Assembly: GCF_900963305.1 (NCBI RefSeq)
Contig: NC_042532.1
Span: forward strand, 15,650,707 to 15,714,706
Source: Echeneis naucrates
Lineage: Eukaryota > Chordata > Actinopteri > Carangiformes > Echeneidae
Reading direction: 5' to 3'
Length of the DNA stretch: 64,000 nucleotides
The notes below the pieces were generated by a model. That model was not told where the DNA came from and did no database searches. It saw only the letters and a list, made by a program, of their open reading frames with translations. Position numbers and translations under genes: made by a program. The stretch's first letter is position 1. The number at the start of each line of letters is the position of its first letter. This document shows positions 13,500-31,346 of the stretch, piece by piece.

Positions 13500-16400
13500 T
13501 TTTCTGTCCACACTTGATTTTCTGTCAGTTCATACACTTCCTGGTGGTTGGTTGTCAGCAAAATAAGATATGAAAAAAGAAAAAGAGATCTGCCTTGATT
13601 AAAAATAAAAAAATAAACTGTGAGAATGTGACCACGAAAATGACAGACAGTTAGGTGCATACTAATATAATAACAAACGACACATCTAACTTCTTCTTAA
13701 ATTAGCTCGGAGCCACAGTGTGGTCATATGTAAATGTAGAAGATGTAGGAAAGCTGGAGGTAAAAGCATCGGCCGGTCCCTGAGCAGCAAATCATATTAA
13801 AGTAGCCTAATTGATGAAATTACATTCACGGTCAAAAATGTAACCTAAGCAGAGCTCCATTTCATTTCCAAATGATTCCGTCGATGTTTCAGCCACAGCC
13901 AAGTACACTGTAGCCACCACATATCTCTGGGGCCAGGGAGGATGCACGACAGCTCAGCTTTGACTCAAGAACGACAAGACAACTTAAAACGTTTTGGTCA
14001 GAATGAGCAGGCCGACGAGGATCATAGGATAAGTGCTTCCTCGAGCACTCGTCGTTAAACAGAGCCATAGATGCATGAGGGTTCAAGTATTAATAAGGTC
14101 AAGTTATTAATGAGGTGGGTTAGGGTTAGGTAGAAGTCTGTCTGGAGGGCTTTGAAATGATAATACAACATTGCAACCCTGTGTACCAGATCCGGGACCA
14201 GCACCACGGACAGCGACCGCCTTGTGTTTCAGCACCGTGGACAGCGCAGGGAACACCTGAATAGAGTCGTGTATCAAGGTTGTACAATCCGGTCTACACA
14301 ACTACTGCACATACACACACACACACACACACACCCACCCACACAACACAGCAAAACGACATGACACCGATGGAAAAAGATGACACATACTGTAGAGGCT
14401 GGCATACCGGAAGTGTACCAGCCCACCAGCTATGAAGACGCCCATATGAATTCTCCAACCATGACAGCAAAGACGGGGGGGGGGGAAATTGAATTAATTT
14501 GGGCTAATGTCAAAAATAAATGGGAACAACACATCCCTGGTGCTACTAAAGGCCCGCGGATGAAGCAGAGCAGGCCTTGTTATGAGCTGTGATAGTACGT
14601 GACGGTCTCAGTGTATGACTCACCAACTCTCCGCCTTGGCAGCCTTGTGTTTGTCCCCCTCTGTCGGAAGACCTGGAAACTGCAGGAATTTGAGCGGCGG
14701 AGGGGCGGGTAGTGGCAGTCAGACAAGCAGACAGGGTGATTTCAAGTAGCATTGATTGTCTTTAGTCCAGGGGATCATGAGCTCAACACCTGGGAGGAAC
14801 AAGGCAGGACAGGAGAAAAGACAGACGTAATGGATCCGGATCTAGGCCCAGATCCAGGTCCAAGACACTTCCATGAGGCTGTACGCCTACCTTTATCTAA
14901 TCCTCTTGCACATAATAGGAGATTAGCATGGATTTACTCACATTGAATCTACAATTTTTTTAGGTTTCCCAGCAGCACAATTCAGATGAATTAATACTAA
15001 AATCTCAATGTTATTAAAGACACCAACAGGTCAGAGAATTTTAGACATTCAAACTTCCTGCATGCAGAATGTACGCTTTTACCTTTAGCCATATAACAAA
15101 ATGTAAATTTATGTTATGCTATTGTTACTTTTAATTAAACTCAAGAAAATGTACTGACAATATATGAAATGTAAAACTTCTCAGTAGTTTTTAAAGCTTT
15201 TTTTCTTCCACCACTTTTCTCCCCAAGAGTGAATATACAGGAAAACACCAGCAGAAACAATATCAGTTTGCATTTAAAGCCAATTTAAATTAAAAATGGA
15301 TTAGTTACCTGACTGGAACATTGAACTGGAGGAACATTACTGAGAGGACTAAATGGTAATTAATTCAGTAATTGACACATTCAAGTCAAAACCACCAGGG
15401 TCAAATCCCCAGATGGAGATGCTGGAAAAGTCAACAGATCATAAAGACTGTTAGGATTCCTCCTCTGTGGACAATGACTGTCATCTCTATCTGGAGCATA
15501 CGATGTAGCTAACCAACATCTAGTAAGGAAAAGCCAGTGAAAAAATATTTGCGTATGCAAATAAAACAAATTTCCTCTTCAGCTCTTCTGCTATCCTAAG
15601 TCACTTCCAGATCCATACTCTATACAAAGCCTCGGATGAAACCACACAGCGGCAAGATGCAATTATTGGTTTCTGTGGCCAGTTTCTGTTAAATCAATAA
15701 CATGTTGGTCACTGGTGGCTCAGAGGATACATACCAAGCACCCAGCAGACACATCTTCACGGCAGCCATTTCCAGATGGGTGCCTCCGTCTTGCTGTGCT
15801 GGTGTGCGGCCACAGCACGAGCACCATCCACTGTTTCCCACACATTACATCCAGTGCACGAATACAAAGAGCCTCCCATTCAAAGTCCCTCAAGCGTGAA
15901 TACAGAGTCAAACACAAATTAAAGCGTGGGTGGTTAGGCTGTCTGAAAGCCCGTAAATGTACTTGAGGGTGACAGGTTAAAAGATCAAGTGGATCTGTAG
16001 GGTTGGAGAAGAAATGTGCATCGCATGCAGATTTTTTTTTCTTGAAACAAATATTTAAAATCAAACATTCTCCTGCACCATGTTCGAAATGATTATTAAA
16101 ATGATCTACAACCATATTTGAAAAGGTGCTAGCATTTTCTTTTATATTCTCCAGCAATTTCATATTTAAAAAAAAAAAAATCTCAATATCCATAAATTTT
16201 CTCAGATTTGTATCTGAAATAACAAAAACAAACAAATTAAAAAACTATTATAGAAATCATTAGTGTGAGAGCATTTGTACCAAATGAATCCCATTTTCCT
16301 ATTTGAACGAAATTATATCTCTCCCTCTCTCTGAGTGAGCGAGAGGGAGAGAGAGAGCCTGAGAAGTAACAGACACAGACACTATTTCCAGTCCACCAGG

Positions 16401-17004
16401 ATCCCAGTTTTACTCTTTCATCATTAAATTAAGACATATCAAAAGACAGAAGTCGTCAAGTTAAACAGAGTGAGAATTTCCCAGAAGCTCAAGCAGGATT
16501 TAAAATCTGCTTGGCTCAAGTGAGAGTAAGGCTTGTAAGAGCAATGCAAACATTACTGACATGTAAAAGTTAGAGTTATAATTCATGGACACACTTTAAG
16601 GCAACTCCCTTTCATAACCATACTGGTGTTACCTTAAGTTCTTTGTCGCAGATGGCTCAATTAGACAAGTCTGACTAGACCGCCCTTGTTGCTAATTCAC
16701 ACAGGTACACAATCCCAAATTTTGCTATAGACATATTTCTTCCCACATATTTAGTTACAGTATACAAAGAAAAATAGGATTTCTTCAAAAGGTCACAGTT
16801 TTACCGATTGTCTTAGCAGTACCGATGGCAGTAAAGAGACAGTGAAGAGACAAAGAAGTTGTGATTTTATCTCAGCAGTGTGAAGCTTCAATTCACTGCA
16901 TGAGGGTGGGTGTTGGGAGGGAATCAATCATTCATGTTCATTATAGAGGGGAGGACAAAACAAAAGCAAAATGACAGACACACATTAACTCTCAGTCATT
17001 CTTT

Positions 17005-17042
<38 letters not shown>

Positions 17043-17057
17043 GCCTTCTCATGTTTC
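13500..17057. other. Intergenic DNA and probable reep6 3' UTR
   Basis: No supported coding exon. It holds (CA)n at 14306-14334, a G run at 14477-14485, a CT/GA hairpin at 16319-16356 and (CA)n at 17008-17041. The part near 17 kb follows the reep6 stop codon on the minus strand and is probably its 3' UTR. I could not pick a clear polyadenylation signal. Confidence 0.5.
16319..16356. repeat. CT/GA inverted repeat (hairpin-prone)
   Basis: CTCTCCCTCTC is followed after about 11 bases by its reverse complement GAGAGGGAGAG, inside a purine/pyrimidine-skewed tract. A microsatellite of this kind could adopt a hairpin or triplex. Confidence 0.75.
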
Positions 17058-22645
<5,588 letters not shown>

Positions 22646-22930
22646 TTCCCGAGCCTGTGGTGGACGCCGAGGAAGGGTTAAGATGTTACACCTATCGACT
22701 TTTTAATTCTTTTGGGGTAAACACTGGGTTATTTTTTTTTACCGACCTTAGATGAGTAGCTTAGCCCGAAAACTCGCCGGTTGGTCGCCGAGCCGACTCT
22801 GCTGAGGTAACAGAGTCGGAAAGAAGGGGCGGGGCTCGGCGGGCTCACTGACCAATCAGGGAGCTCCGTGGAGTAACGTTTACTGCGGCTGGTGAAAAAA
22901 ACGGTGTGTACGGAGCCGCGCTTTAAAATA
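22646..22930 (-). promoter_or_regulatory. Probable reep6 promoter and 5' UTR
   Basis: GC-rich, CG-containing sequence lies immediately upstream of the reep6 ATG on the minus strand, in an otherwise AT-rich area, and includes CCAAT-type ATTGG (read on -) near 22852-22857. The transcription start is not determined. Confidence 0.4.
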
Positions 22931-23460
22931 CTCTAAATTTAAATAAAATAATTAAAGCACTCAAAATAAACAGAAATCAAAATGTATAAGCTTATAAAAT
23001 ATTTCTTAATCAAAATAAGCCCCTTTGAAGTGCACTGGATGAATTAGTGTGCCATCTTTTTGGCTGGACTGAGCTTTAACCGAAGGGCAGCACTGTTCGG
23101 TGGTTGCCAGTTTAGGAGCCCTGACGTCGAAACTGGCAACCAGTGGGTTTATGTTTGCTAGTAGCTGCTCTGTTCTTTGGTGGCTTTATTTGTGGAATAG
23201 GGAAAAAGAAGAGGCTAGTAAATTCAAAGCCAAAGTCATGCACGTCCCACAATTTATTCATCACAAACATTTATTCAGTCATTCTAAAGCATTTTCAAGA
23301 CCTTTTTATGCATTTTTTTTATATTAGGGAAACACTTTATCAGGGTTTTTCTTCCACCCATGATGATGGGAGTAGTTTTATCCAAACACTTGTATGTTCA
23401 TTTATTTCAGGCCTCTGGTAAGTTGCAGACTGGCACCACTAGAGGACGACAGCATTACGT

Positions 23461-24110
23461 GCCACTTGCAGGCCTCCCAGCTCAGACGTGTACTCCCTCA
23501 GACAAGTCCATCTCTTAGCTGAGGATCACAATATCAGACTGGCCTCAGAAAATGCTGCACTGAGACTGAGCAGGTTGCCAGCCTGCAGGAGAGAAACGAA
23601 AAAACCGGTTCATGCCAATCGCTGCCTGCAGTGGATGCTGGGGAGAAAGCTGCACATGGTCAAAGAGCATCAGTGATTTGGAGAAGGCCCTAAAGGCCAC
23701 AAATGGGACCATGATGAGAGAAAGCTGAGCCAGCTGCAGGTGAAGATCACAGAGAAAGGACAAAGACATCAGCACTATCAGAAGGGAGATCAAAACTCAT
23801 TGAGGAGAAATTGAGCTTTTCATCGCATCTGAGCCTCGCAGAGGCTGAACTGAAGCCAAGCGTGAGCAGATACAAGACTCTAGATGAGGAGTTCAAGAAG
23901 GAGGTGGAGGGCTGGGGGGGGTGTCTGAGGTGTCTGAGAAAACTGTGGGCCTTCTTTGACTTTGAGTTTATTGGTATGGATAGTGCCCAGTCTCTTGGCT
24001 TGGACTGGATGGCTGAGCTGCTGCCACCACAGGCAGGCAGGCGTTTGTGCTCAGGAAAGACTCCATGTTGCTTCAATTCCACTCTGCAGAGTTTTAAAGC
24101 TTTACATTGA
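23461..24110 (+). pseudogene. Decayed coiled-coil coding relic, origin unknown
   Basis: Short stretches in different + frames read like coiled-coil protein: VHLLAEDHNIRLASENAALR, SISDLEKALKATNGTMMRES and AEAELKPSVSRYKTLDEEFK. They follow one another in order over about 650 bp, but the frame changes several times and stops intervene. No introns or splice sites are evident, which would suit a processed copy or an abandoned gene. I do not recognise the parent. After 24110 to about 25080 I see only AT-rich, C-rich or mixed DNA without features. Confidence 0.35.
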
Positions 24111-25079
24111 TCGCACACATTGGATGGATTATTTTGAGTGTTTAACAGTACACATGCTTTAATATTTTCCATGAGGTGGCGAGAAAACGAAGTAAAGTTT
24201 TCACTGCTGAGTTGGTTTACCTCCTCCCAAATCTACCCCAATCCCTATACCTGCTGACACCCCCCTCCAATGCCCAATATGCTTTACTCTACTCCTTTCA
24301 CTCTCCTCCCCAACACCCAATTACCCCCCTACCCCTCAATTCTCACCACCCACTGCCTTTTATCCTTTTTAAAAATCCATAAAAGCTGAAATAAGCTCTT
24401 TACTCATCGCTTTCTGCGTCTGATAAGAACAGGTAAATATCTTAAACCACAGCTGTGTTGACTGATTGATGTAACATGCTCTTGAAAATGTTTGACCACA
24501 TTATAATAAATCAACATCATGCCAATACGAGGTTGTTATGAAGCTGAAGCGTCAGCAGAGGACAGTGTGCACTTGCCGATGAGCACAAAGGTTTTTGGCG
24601 GCTTTGCAAAGACAGAAAGAGCAGAGAGATGAGGAACAGAAAGTCTAAAGTTTCTCCATGAGCTGAAAGAGTTTGCATGGAAATAAAACCTGCTCTCACT
24701 CCACCTCATCTGCCCCTCTCAGTTTCATGAGGACAGGTGGGCCCACATGTGCTTTGCATGACTTTTATGCATCGCTGCTCTGAACGCTTTGAGTTCTGTC
24801 ACGGTCACAGTTTGAACCATTGTTGTGCACACGCTGAAAACTGCATCAGGATAACTGATGCTTGTCCTGTTGGGTTTTCTGAGGGTGAGAAGGTCTAACA
24901 TTTATCTCATATCATATATTAATATTTGGAGTGAGTGGAACTTCCCTCTTATTTAGTTTATTATTTTGACTTATTTTTAAACTATTGTATTAAAATTTAA
25001 ATGACAGAATGTTAAGATTTTTATTCCCATTGTCATTCAACAGTCTTTTGAAGACAAATTTCTGACCCAGACTGATTAA

Positions 25080-25350
25080 TTGAAGTTGTGTTCATCTTGG
25101 AGGGACTTCAAATATTGGTTCTGATCTCAGATGGGACCTTCAGAAACCTGGAGAGGATCCAAAACTTCTTATATACCACGCATCAACTCCAAACTCAGGA
25201 ACTCTGTCTCGGATCAGAGGCAGTACATCTGATTCTCTGATTCTCATTACACTTTAGCCATCAGTGATGTTCAAGCTGAAGCTGTTGGAGATTACCGCCG
25301 TCTGGGCTTCCACAGAGATGGAGCGTTTACACAGGGCTGGAAAAAAACTT
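25080..25350 (+). pseudogene. IgL V pseudogene of a third V family
   Basis: Framework 2 reads WDLQKPGEDPKLLIYHAS followed by TPNSGT. The frame then shifts, and framework 3 reads LAISDVQAEAVGDYRRLGFH, with Arg where the conserved Cys should be. The end FTQ is followed by a heptamer-like CACAGGG at 25330-25336, but the proper 12-bp spacer and nonamer are missing. No leader exon or octamer promoter is recognisable. It differs from V1 and V2 and marks the left edge of the locus in this window. Confidence 0.7.
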
Positions 25351-25800
25351 CCCTCAGTCTAACTGAAGTGAAAACAGTCTGCTGCAGGAACAGAAAGTTA
25401 CTGAGGAGGAAAACTGGGCCAGTGAACTACTGAACTCATATAATTCACATGAAATAAAATCAAAATTTACCGATTGAATATTAAGAAAACAGTGACGGAA
25501 ATGGCAAAAAGCATTCCAATTAATTTTAATATTTCCACTTTAAATAAAGATTATTTCTACAGTGTTGTTGAACTTTTCTGAACGTGACAGAGAAACGATC
25601 AAATCAAATCAAATCACACCAACCACAGTGGATACAAACTGATCCTTAAATCCTCAGCTGCTCCGCTAATATGAATATTTTCTTCTCTCTGATGAAGATG
25701 ATATTTAGTGTAAATCCAAGCAGCATTATTTCTCCTGATGTTTGTCCCTCGTTGCCTTCAGTCTGTGGAGAGCAGAGAGATCATTTCCATAGAGAGGAGG

Positions 25801-25846
25801 CTTTGCATCGTCAGCTGATCCTCCAGTGAAGTGAGAAGGTTTATAG
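25801..25846 (+). promoter_or_regulatory. V1a promoter: octamer-like element and TATA-like box
   Basis: CTTTGCAT (25801-25808) matches the immunoglobulin octamer ATTTGCAT at 7 of 8 bases and lies 103-110 bp before the ATG. TTATAG follows at 25841-25846. Both elements are conserved at the same offset before all eight V1 segments. Octamers bind Oct factors with B-cell co-activators. Confidence 0.7.
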
Positions 25847-25910
25847 TCCTGTGAGTTCAACACTGCAGGACTCAGATCTGTCAGTCAACACAGCAGAAAG
25901 CACAACCACC

Positions 25911-26410
25911 ATGACTCTCATCACCATCCTCATCTGGACGCTGGCCTGCTGCTGTTTTCCAGGTTCATTCACTCAGCAACATTTCAGACATGATGTGCTG
26001 CCTTTTCTCTTCGTTTCTTTCTGCTGATAAATGACACATTTGTTTTTGTGTGCAGGATGCAGCGGTCAGGTGACTGTGACTCAGCCTTCAGTAGAGACAG
26101 CCAGTCCAGGATCCACCGTCACTCTGACCTGTAAAACCAGCCAGGATGTTTATAATGATGATGATGATGATGATTACATGTTCTGGTACCAACAGAAAAC
26201 TGGACAGTCTCCAAAGCTCCTGATAAAATATGTAAACCAACGTGTATCAGGAACACCAGCTCGGTTTAGTGGCAGTGGAAGCCGCTCTGACTTCAGTTTG
26301 ACCATCAGTGGAGTTCAGACTGAAGATGCAGCAGTTTATTACTGTCAGAGTTATCATGAGATAAATAGTGCTGCTGTGTTCACACAGTGATTTGTAGTCG
26401 TACAAAAACC
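25911..26410 (+). CDS. IgL variable segment V1a, kappa-like, intact
   Basis: Leader exon 25911-25962 encodes a signal peptide [19 protein letters not shown] 93-bp intron follows, and the V exon is 26056-26382. The frameworks are standard: TVTLTCKTS with the first Cys, [16 protein letters not shown] with the conserved Trp, and [19 protein letters not shown] with the second Cys. The recombination signal is CACAGTG (26383-26389), a 12-bp spacer and ACAAAAACC (26402-26410). The germline frame meets TGA inside the heptamer, which is normal for an unjoined V. Its CDR1 carries six consecutive Asp from a GAT repeat; CDR3 starts [11 protein letters not shown]. The antigen-binding half of a light chain forms when it is joined to a J. 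It sits left of CL1 and faces it. Family V1 is called kappa-like from its signal spacing and frameworks. Confidence 0.93.
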
Positions 26411-26975
26411 TCCCTCAGCCAGATGCAGAGACACTGAGCTGTTAGAGCAGGAAGAGACTCTGACACAGACCGCTGAACACAGAGCTGACAGTAAACCCAC
26501 CAAGCACCAAATACACATTAAAAACTTCCAACAACCGGCTTTATGAAATGTTGATATATGAGCAACAACCAAACCTTCTACAGTTCAGTCAGGTCGATCT
26601 GAATCTCCACGAGATCATCAAATCATTCAGCCAAATAATTTTTATACTTTTCATTCATGAAAAATTATGGTAACACTCACAATTATGAAGAAAATCTAAA
26701 TTATCACAATTATTTTGATGCTGTTTTCCACACCATGGGAGCAACAGATGATCCATATGTATATATATGCTTTGAAACAATAGTTGTTTCCATGGGACGG
26801 TTTTTAAGTTTCCATTCAAAGAAATGATGGTGTTTCCAAAAGTCAAAATTTCAGTCAAAGCGTAAAAATCAGGTTATCGTTAACATCCAGGGTTAAAATG
26901 GAGGACAAAAGTAAAAATGAAATAATCCACAGTAAAAAAAAATGACAACCAGACATGAAATTAAATCACTAAATG

Positions 26976-26981
26976 TTTATT
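26976..26981 (-). terminator. Polyadenylation signal of CL1
   Basis: AATAAA on the minus strand, 235 bp past the CL1 stop codon and 10-20 bp before a suitable cleavage zone. Confidence 0.65.
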
Positions 26982-27215
26982 TCTCTTGCAAAAGAACCAA
27001 AATACAGCATGTGAGGGAAATAATGAAGAAATGTTCAGGTAAGGATGCAAAGCTGCATAAAATCTAAATGGTAACAGATAACACGGGAATTGAACAGCTA
27101 CAGACAACGTGGGCATCTAAAGAAAGAAATGTGTGGCGAGAAGAGATGAGCAGCTTCACGAAGATCTCCATCAAAGAAGCAGCATCGTCTCCAGACAGGA
27201 AGTGATGCTGAAGCT

Positions 27216-27538
27216 CTACTCGGAGCAGCGGTCAGGCTCCAGGGTTTGAGTGACAGGACTGTGTCCATTCAGAATGGCCTCACAGCTCACTGAGCCCGCC
27301 TTCCTCCACTGGTCTTCAGAGAGGCTCAGGGTGCTGCTCCACCTGTAGCGGCCGTCGCTCCCCAGGACCTCGGGGCTATTTGACACCCCCGAGGAGCTGC
27401 TGCTGCCCCCCACCTTCCAGCCCAGCCTCCAGGCTGAGGGGAAGCCCCCGTTGGCCAGACACACCAGAGTAGCATCACCCTGCTGCAGCTTCTCTCTGGA
27501 GGGGGGGAAGACGGTCAGGATGGGCCGCACCACCCCCA
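27216..27538 (-). CDS. IgL constant exon CL1 (kappa-type, teleost L1/L3 class)
   Basis: Single C1-set immunoglobulin domain that pairs with the heavy chain. The acceptor CTCCAG precedes TG|GGG, so the phase fits J1 exactly (T plus TG gives Leu). Residues run GVVRPILTVFPPSREKLQQG, ATLVCLANGGFPS with the first Cys, WKVGG with the Trp, YRWSSTLSLSEDQW, then SVSCEA with the second Cys. It ends DRCSE, with the Cys that bonds to the heavy chain. The domain is 107 residues, a normal length. It is the only copy of this isotype in the window; the matching place in the right-hand units is deleted. Which teleost name (L1 or L3) applies I cannot settle without an alignment. Confidence 0.92.
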
Positions 27539-28113
27539 CTGGAGGAGAGAGAGGTGGAGGAAAGATAAAGGAAGGAGAATGAAGGCTTGTTGATAAAGAA
27601 AGCAGACGTACTGCTCATTTACTGCACTGATCAAATGAAACACAACAACATCTCATAAATCACTCAGCATCAGACACACCATTCAAGAGTCAGAGCAACT
27701 GAAACAAACTGGACTGATGAAGATAGTTTAAAGTGACCGAGCTGAAACTCTGATGAGAAAACAGTTCCAACCTTTGTCATCTGTCTCTTTCACTTCCTTT
27801 TCTCTACGTGTAAAAGGAATGAACCGTGAACACAGAGCCGAGCCGCTTTTACACATAAAATATATTTATGTCATGTTGTTTTTCAAAGTGAAGCGAAAAT
27901 CTCATTTCAACGGTTTTGTTTTAAATGTAAAATTTACGTTTCGAAACATTTTGAGGCAGAAAATAGTTCATCAGACTGAGATCAGCTTTTCTGTATAACA
28001 CAACTTTTACAAAAACGAAAATGATCAACATTTGAGAACTGAGCTGAATCACAATGGACTTCAAAATGTTAAATAAACTTAAAAAAGATAAAACTTTAGC
28101 AAAATGAAAATCA

Positions 28114-28218
<105 letters not shown>

Positions 28219-28836
28219 TCATCTATCCACTGAAAACAATCTCTGCTTGTTCTGATAACACAGAAAAATATCTACTTTTCACATCTACACAGTTTGTTTC
28301 ATGATATGAACTGAAATGATTTGAAACAAGAAGATTATTTCTTCAGTTTTCTTGAACTTTTCTAAACCTGACAGAGAAACGATCACAGTCTCCTTGTAAC
28401 AAAGTCACATTTTCCACACTTTAATAGCAGCTGATAAATGGTTGAATGAACATGTTGTTTTTTAATGTTAATGATTCATTTTAAGAGTCATTCAAATAAA
28501 AATAATGATCTACGTTGAACTCGACAAACAGACAACAAACAGACACATCACACCAACCACAGAGGACACAAACTGATCCTTAAATCCTCAGCTGCTATGA
28601 ATATTTTCTTCTCTTTGATGAAGATGATATTTAGTGTAAATCCAAGCAGCATTATTTCTCCTGATGTTTGTCCCTCGTTGCCTTCAGTCTGTGGAGAGCA
28701 GAGAGATCATTTCCATAGAGAGGAGGCTTTGCATCGTCAGCTGATCCTCCAGTGAAGTGAGAAGGTTTATAGTCCTGTGAGTTCAACACTGCAGGACTCA
28801 GATCTGTCAGTCAACACAGCAGAAAGCACAACCACC

Positions 28837-29324
28837 ATGACTCTCATCACCATCCTCATCTGGACGCTGGCCTGCTGCTGTTTTCCAGGTTCATTCACTC
28901 AGCAACATTTCAGACATGATGTGCTGCCTTTTCTCTTCGTTTCTTTCTGCTGATAAATGACACATTTGTTTTTGTGTGCAGGATGCAGCGGTCAGGTGAC
29001 TGTGACTCAGCCTTCAGTAGAGACAGCCAGTCCAGGATCCACCGTCACTCTGACCTGTAAAACCAGCCGGGATGTTTATGGCAATAATTACATGTTCTGG
29101 TACCAACAGAAATCTGGACAGTCTCCAAAGCTCCTGATAAGATATGTAAACCAACGTGTATCAGGAACACCAGCTCGGTTTAGCGGCAGTGGAAGCCGCT
29201 CTGACTTCAGTTTGACCATCAGTGGAGTTCAGACTGAAGATGCAGCAGTTTATCACTGTCAGAGTTATCATGTCATAAATAGTGCTGATGTGTTCACACA
29301 GTGATTTGTAGTGGTACAAAAACC
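28837..29324 (+). CDS. IgL variable segment V1b, intact
   Basis: Leader 28837-28888, V exon 28982-29296, signal heptamer 29297-29303 and nonamer 29316-29324 with a 12-bp spacer. Octamer-like element at 28727-28734. The leader exon matches V1a. CDR1 is short (DVYGNNYMF), CDR2 region RYVNQRV, CDR3 [11 protein letters not shown]. Framework 3 reads AVYHC rather than AVYYC. It faces CL2a, whose polyadenylation site is about 0.5 kb away. Confidence 0.93.
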
Positions 29325-30047
29325 TCCCTCAGCCAGATGCAGAGACACTGAGCTGTTAGAGCAGGAAGAGACTCTGACACAGACCGCTGAACACAGAGCT
29401 GACAGTAAACCCACCAAGCACTTCCTATAAAGTCACGTTCAAGTTTATTACTTTACTAACATATTCTTCATTTTTATGTGATGTGATGATATTTCAGAAA
29501 TATCCTCATGACATTCACCCTCCCAGATTTTCATCATCCACTTAAAAAAGGTGACAGATGAACAGATATATATGTAGAAAATGTAAATAAATAATTTTCC
29601 TTAAACAAGTTAAAGTCAGCATCACGTTTGCTTTCCATTACGATTTCACCTCCTTTACCTGTTTGGATTTGTTCACTCAGATAATGAAAAGTGGAGTCAT
29701 TTTAGTTTTGACACATTTGTTTGACTCCAAGGTTTTTCATTCTCTACAGACCAGATACAGTTACAGTCAGATCAACAAAGACGGAAAACTAAACACCAAA
29801 ACAATTCACCGTGTTGTCTTTGAATTAAAACTTTATTAGCAAAAGCAGGAGACATGAACGTTATCAGTTATGAAGCACAGTCACATCCACTCAGCTCTAC
29901 ACGTGGCTCTCTAACTGTTTGCAGCAGTGCTGTTCTCTGACACACAAAGCTTCACCTTCTTCTACACATTACACAACATTAAAATGGATTTTGATCAGAG
30001 CAGCTCCTCCTGCTCCCCCCAGAGTGACCTCCTGTCCTGGGCTTCAG

Positions 30048-30376
30048 TCAGACTCTCTTGCCTCCACACTGGCTTCTGTGAATGGACTTGATCTGGCTGT
30101 TACCATGATGGAGGACCTTACAGGAGTACAGCTCTCCTTCCATCCAGCGCTCCCGGCTCAGGCTCAGGATGCTGCTGCTGCTGTACAGTCCGCTCTTCTC
30201 CTCCTCTGAGCTGGTCCGGACCCCCTCCGTCAGCTGTACGCCGTCCACCTCCCAGCTCACCACGGCTCCCTCAGGAGAGTAGCCAGACAGGAGGCAGGCC
30301 AGGGTGGCCGAGCCCCCGGAGAGCTGCTCAGAGGGCGGGGGGAGCAGAGAGACTGAGGGCCTGACCATGGAGCCAG
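30048..30376 (-). CDS. IgL constant exon CL2a
   Basis: C1-set constant domain of a second isotype. The acceptor CTCCAG precedes CT|GGC; with the last T of J2 the junction codon is Ser. The domain starts GSMVRPSVSLLPPPSEQLSG. Then come ATLACLLSGYSPEGAVVSWE with Cys and Trp, SSEEEKSGLYSSSSILSLSR, and LYSCKVLHHGNSQ with the second Cys. It ends RSQCGGKRV: the heavy-chain-bonding Cys is followed by five extra residues, an unusual tail for a light chain. A polyadenylation signal lies at 29832-29837. About 109 residues. It differs clearly from CL1 and so is a separate isotype. The protein is identical in all four CL2 copies. Confidence 0.92.
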
Positions 30377-31269
30377 CTGGAGGGGAGAGCAGAGACACAC
30401 AAGGAGCAGAATGACGTCCACTGAAGGTCACACAGCTGAACAGGACACAGTTACTATTCAGGACTGAAGTTAACATGACTGTGGATCAGGTGGGAGTCAT
30501 CATACAGTGATCAGACAGAGAAGCAGCACGGGGCTGAACAAATAAATACATTTGCCATGTTTTGAACAATTTCTCTACAAATGAATGAATCTGTCAGTCT
30601 GCATCCCTCTGAATCAACAGCAATGAGACAATAAGCTGATATTTAGCTTGATGGAAAAATATCACAGTGATCATGAAATTAAAGGTTAGTATGCGTTTTA
30701 TAATGTGTGATATTAAATAAGTCGGATCTGAAAAGATTTTCTTTGTTGGAAAATGTCACATCTGTGCACAGTGAAAGACTTTGTCATCTGCTTGTTTCAC
30801 TTCCTTTTCACTACATCAAATCAACGAACTGTGAACGCAAAATAAAATCTGGACTGAATTAATGTGTAAAGTCGCTCACTTCTCTCGTCAACATGATATA
30901 TTTAACTAAGTAATATATTTAACACTTGTTAAAATTTTGATATAAAAAAGAAGGTGTAGGATGAAATGTTAAAAATGTTACAGTGTGCCTCACATACATT
31001 TTTACAAAAAACATCACATTTCACACGGAAAATATGCAAATTTAAAATGGATAGAATAAAGAGAAATTTGACATAATTTCACACAAATTTAATCATAAAT
31101 CATCTGTGACACTTAATTAAATGGAGTCGAAGAAATCATCAAGACAAATTATGGAAAATATGAAAATTGGTTAAAATACGTGAAAATAAAATTTAGGATG
31201 ATGACCTTCTGAAGTAGATTATCACTTAAAAAATTTTTGAAGAAGAAATTAGAAAGCTTGGATACTTAC

Positions 31270-31346
31270 AGGAAAGGATGAGTTTGGTTCCTCCACCAAA
31301 AGTGTTCCACAGTGATACAAACTCATTAAGCGGCTGTACAAAAACC
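31270..31346 (-). CDS. IgL joining segment J2, paired with CL2a
   Basis: J at 31307-31270 (38 bp) reads [12 protein letters not shown] with donor GTAAGT. The signal is heptamer CACTGTG (31308-31314 on +), a 23-bp spacer and nonamer at 31338-31346. The intron to CL2a is 893 bp. Confidence 0.95.

Noticed and set aside
26383-26391. TGA stop in frame at the end of every V segment
   Set aside because: It lies in the heptamer CACAGTGA and is removed when V is joined to J; it does not mark a pseudogene.
29919-30209. 96-residue open frame on + across CL2a (repeated at the other CL2 copies)
   Set aside because: It is the opposite strand of the CL2 exon and its 3' UTR; repetition reflects the duplication, not selection on that frame.
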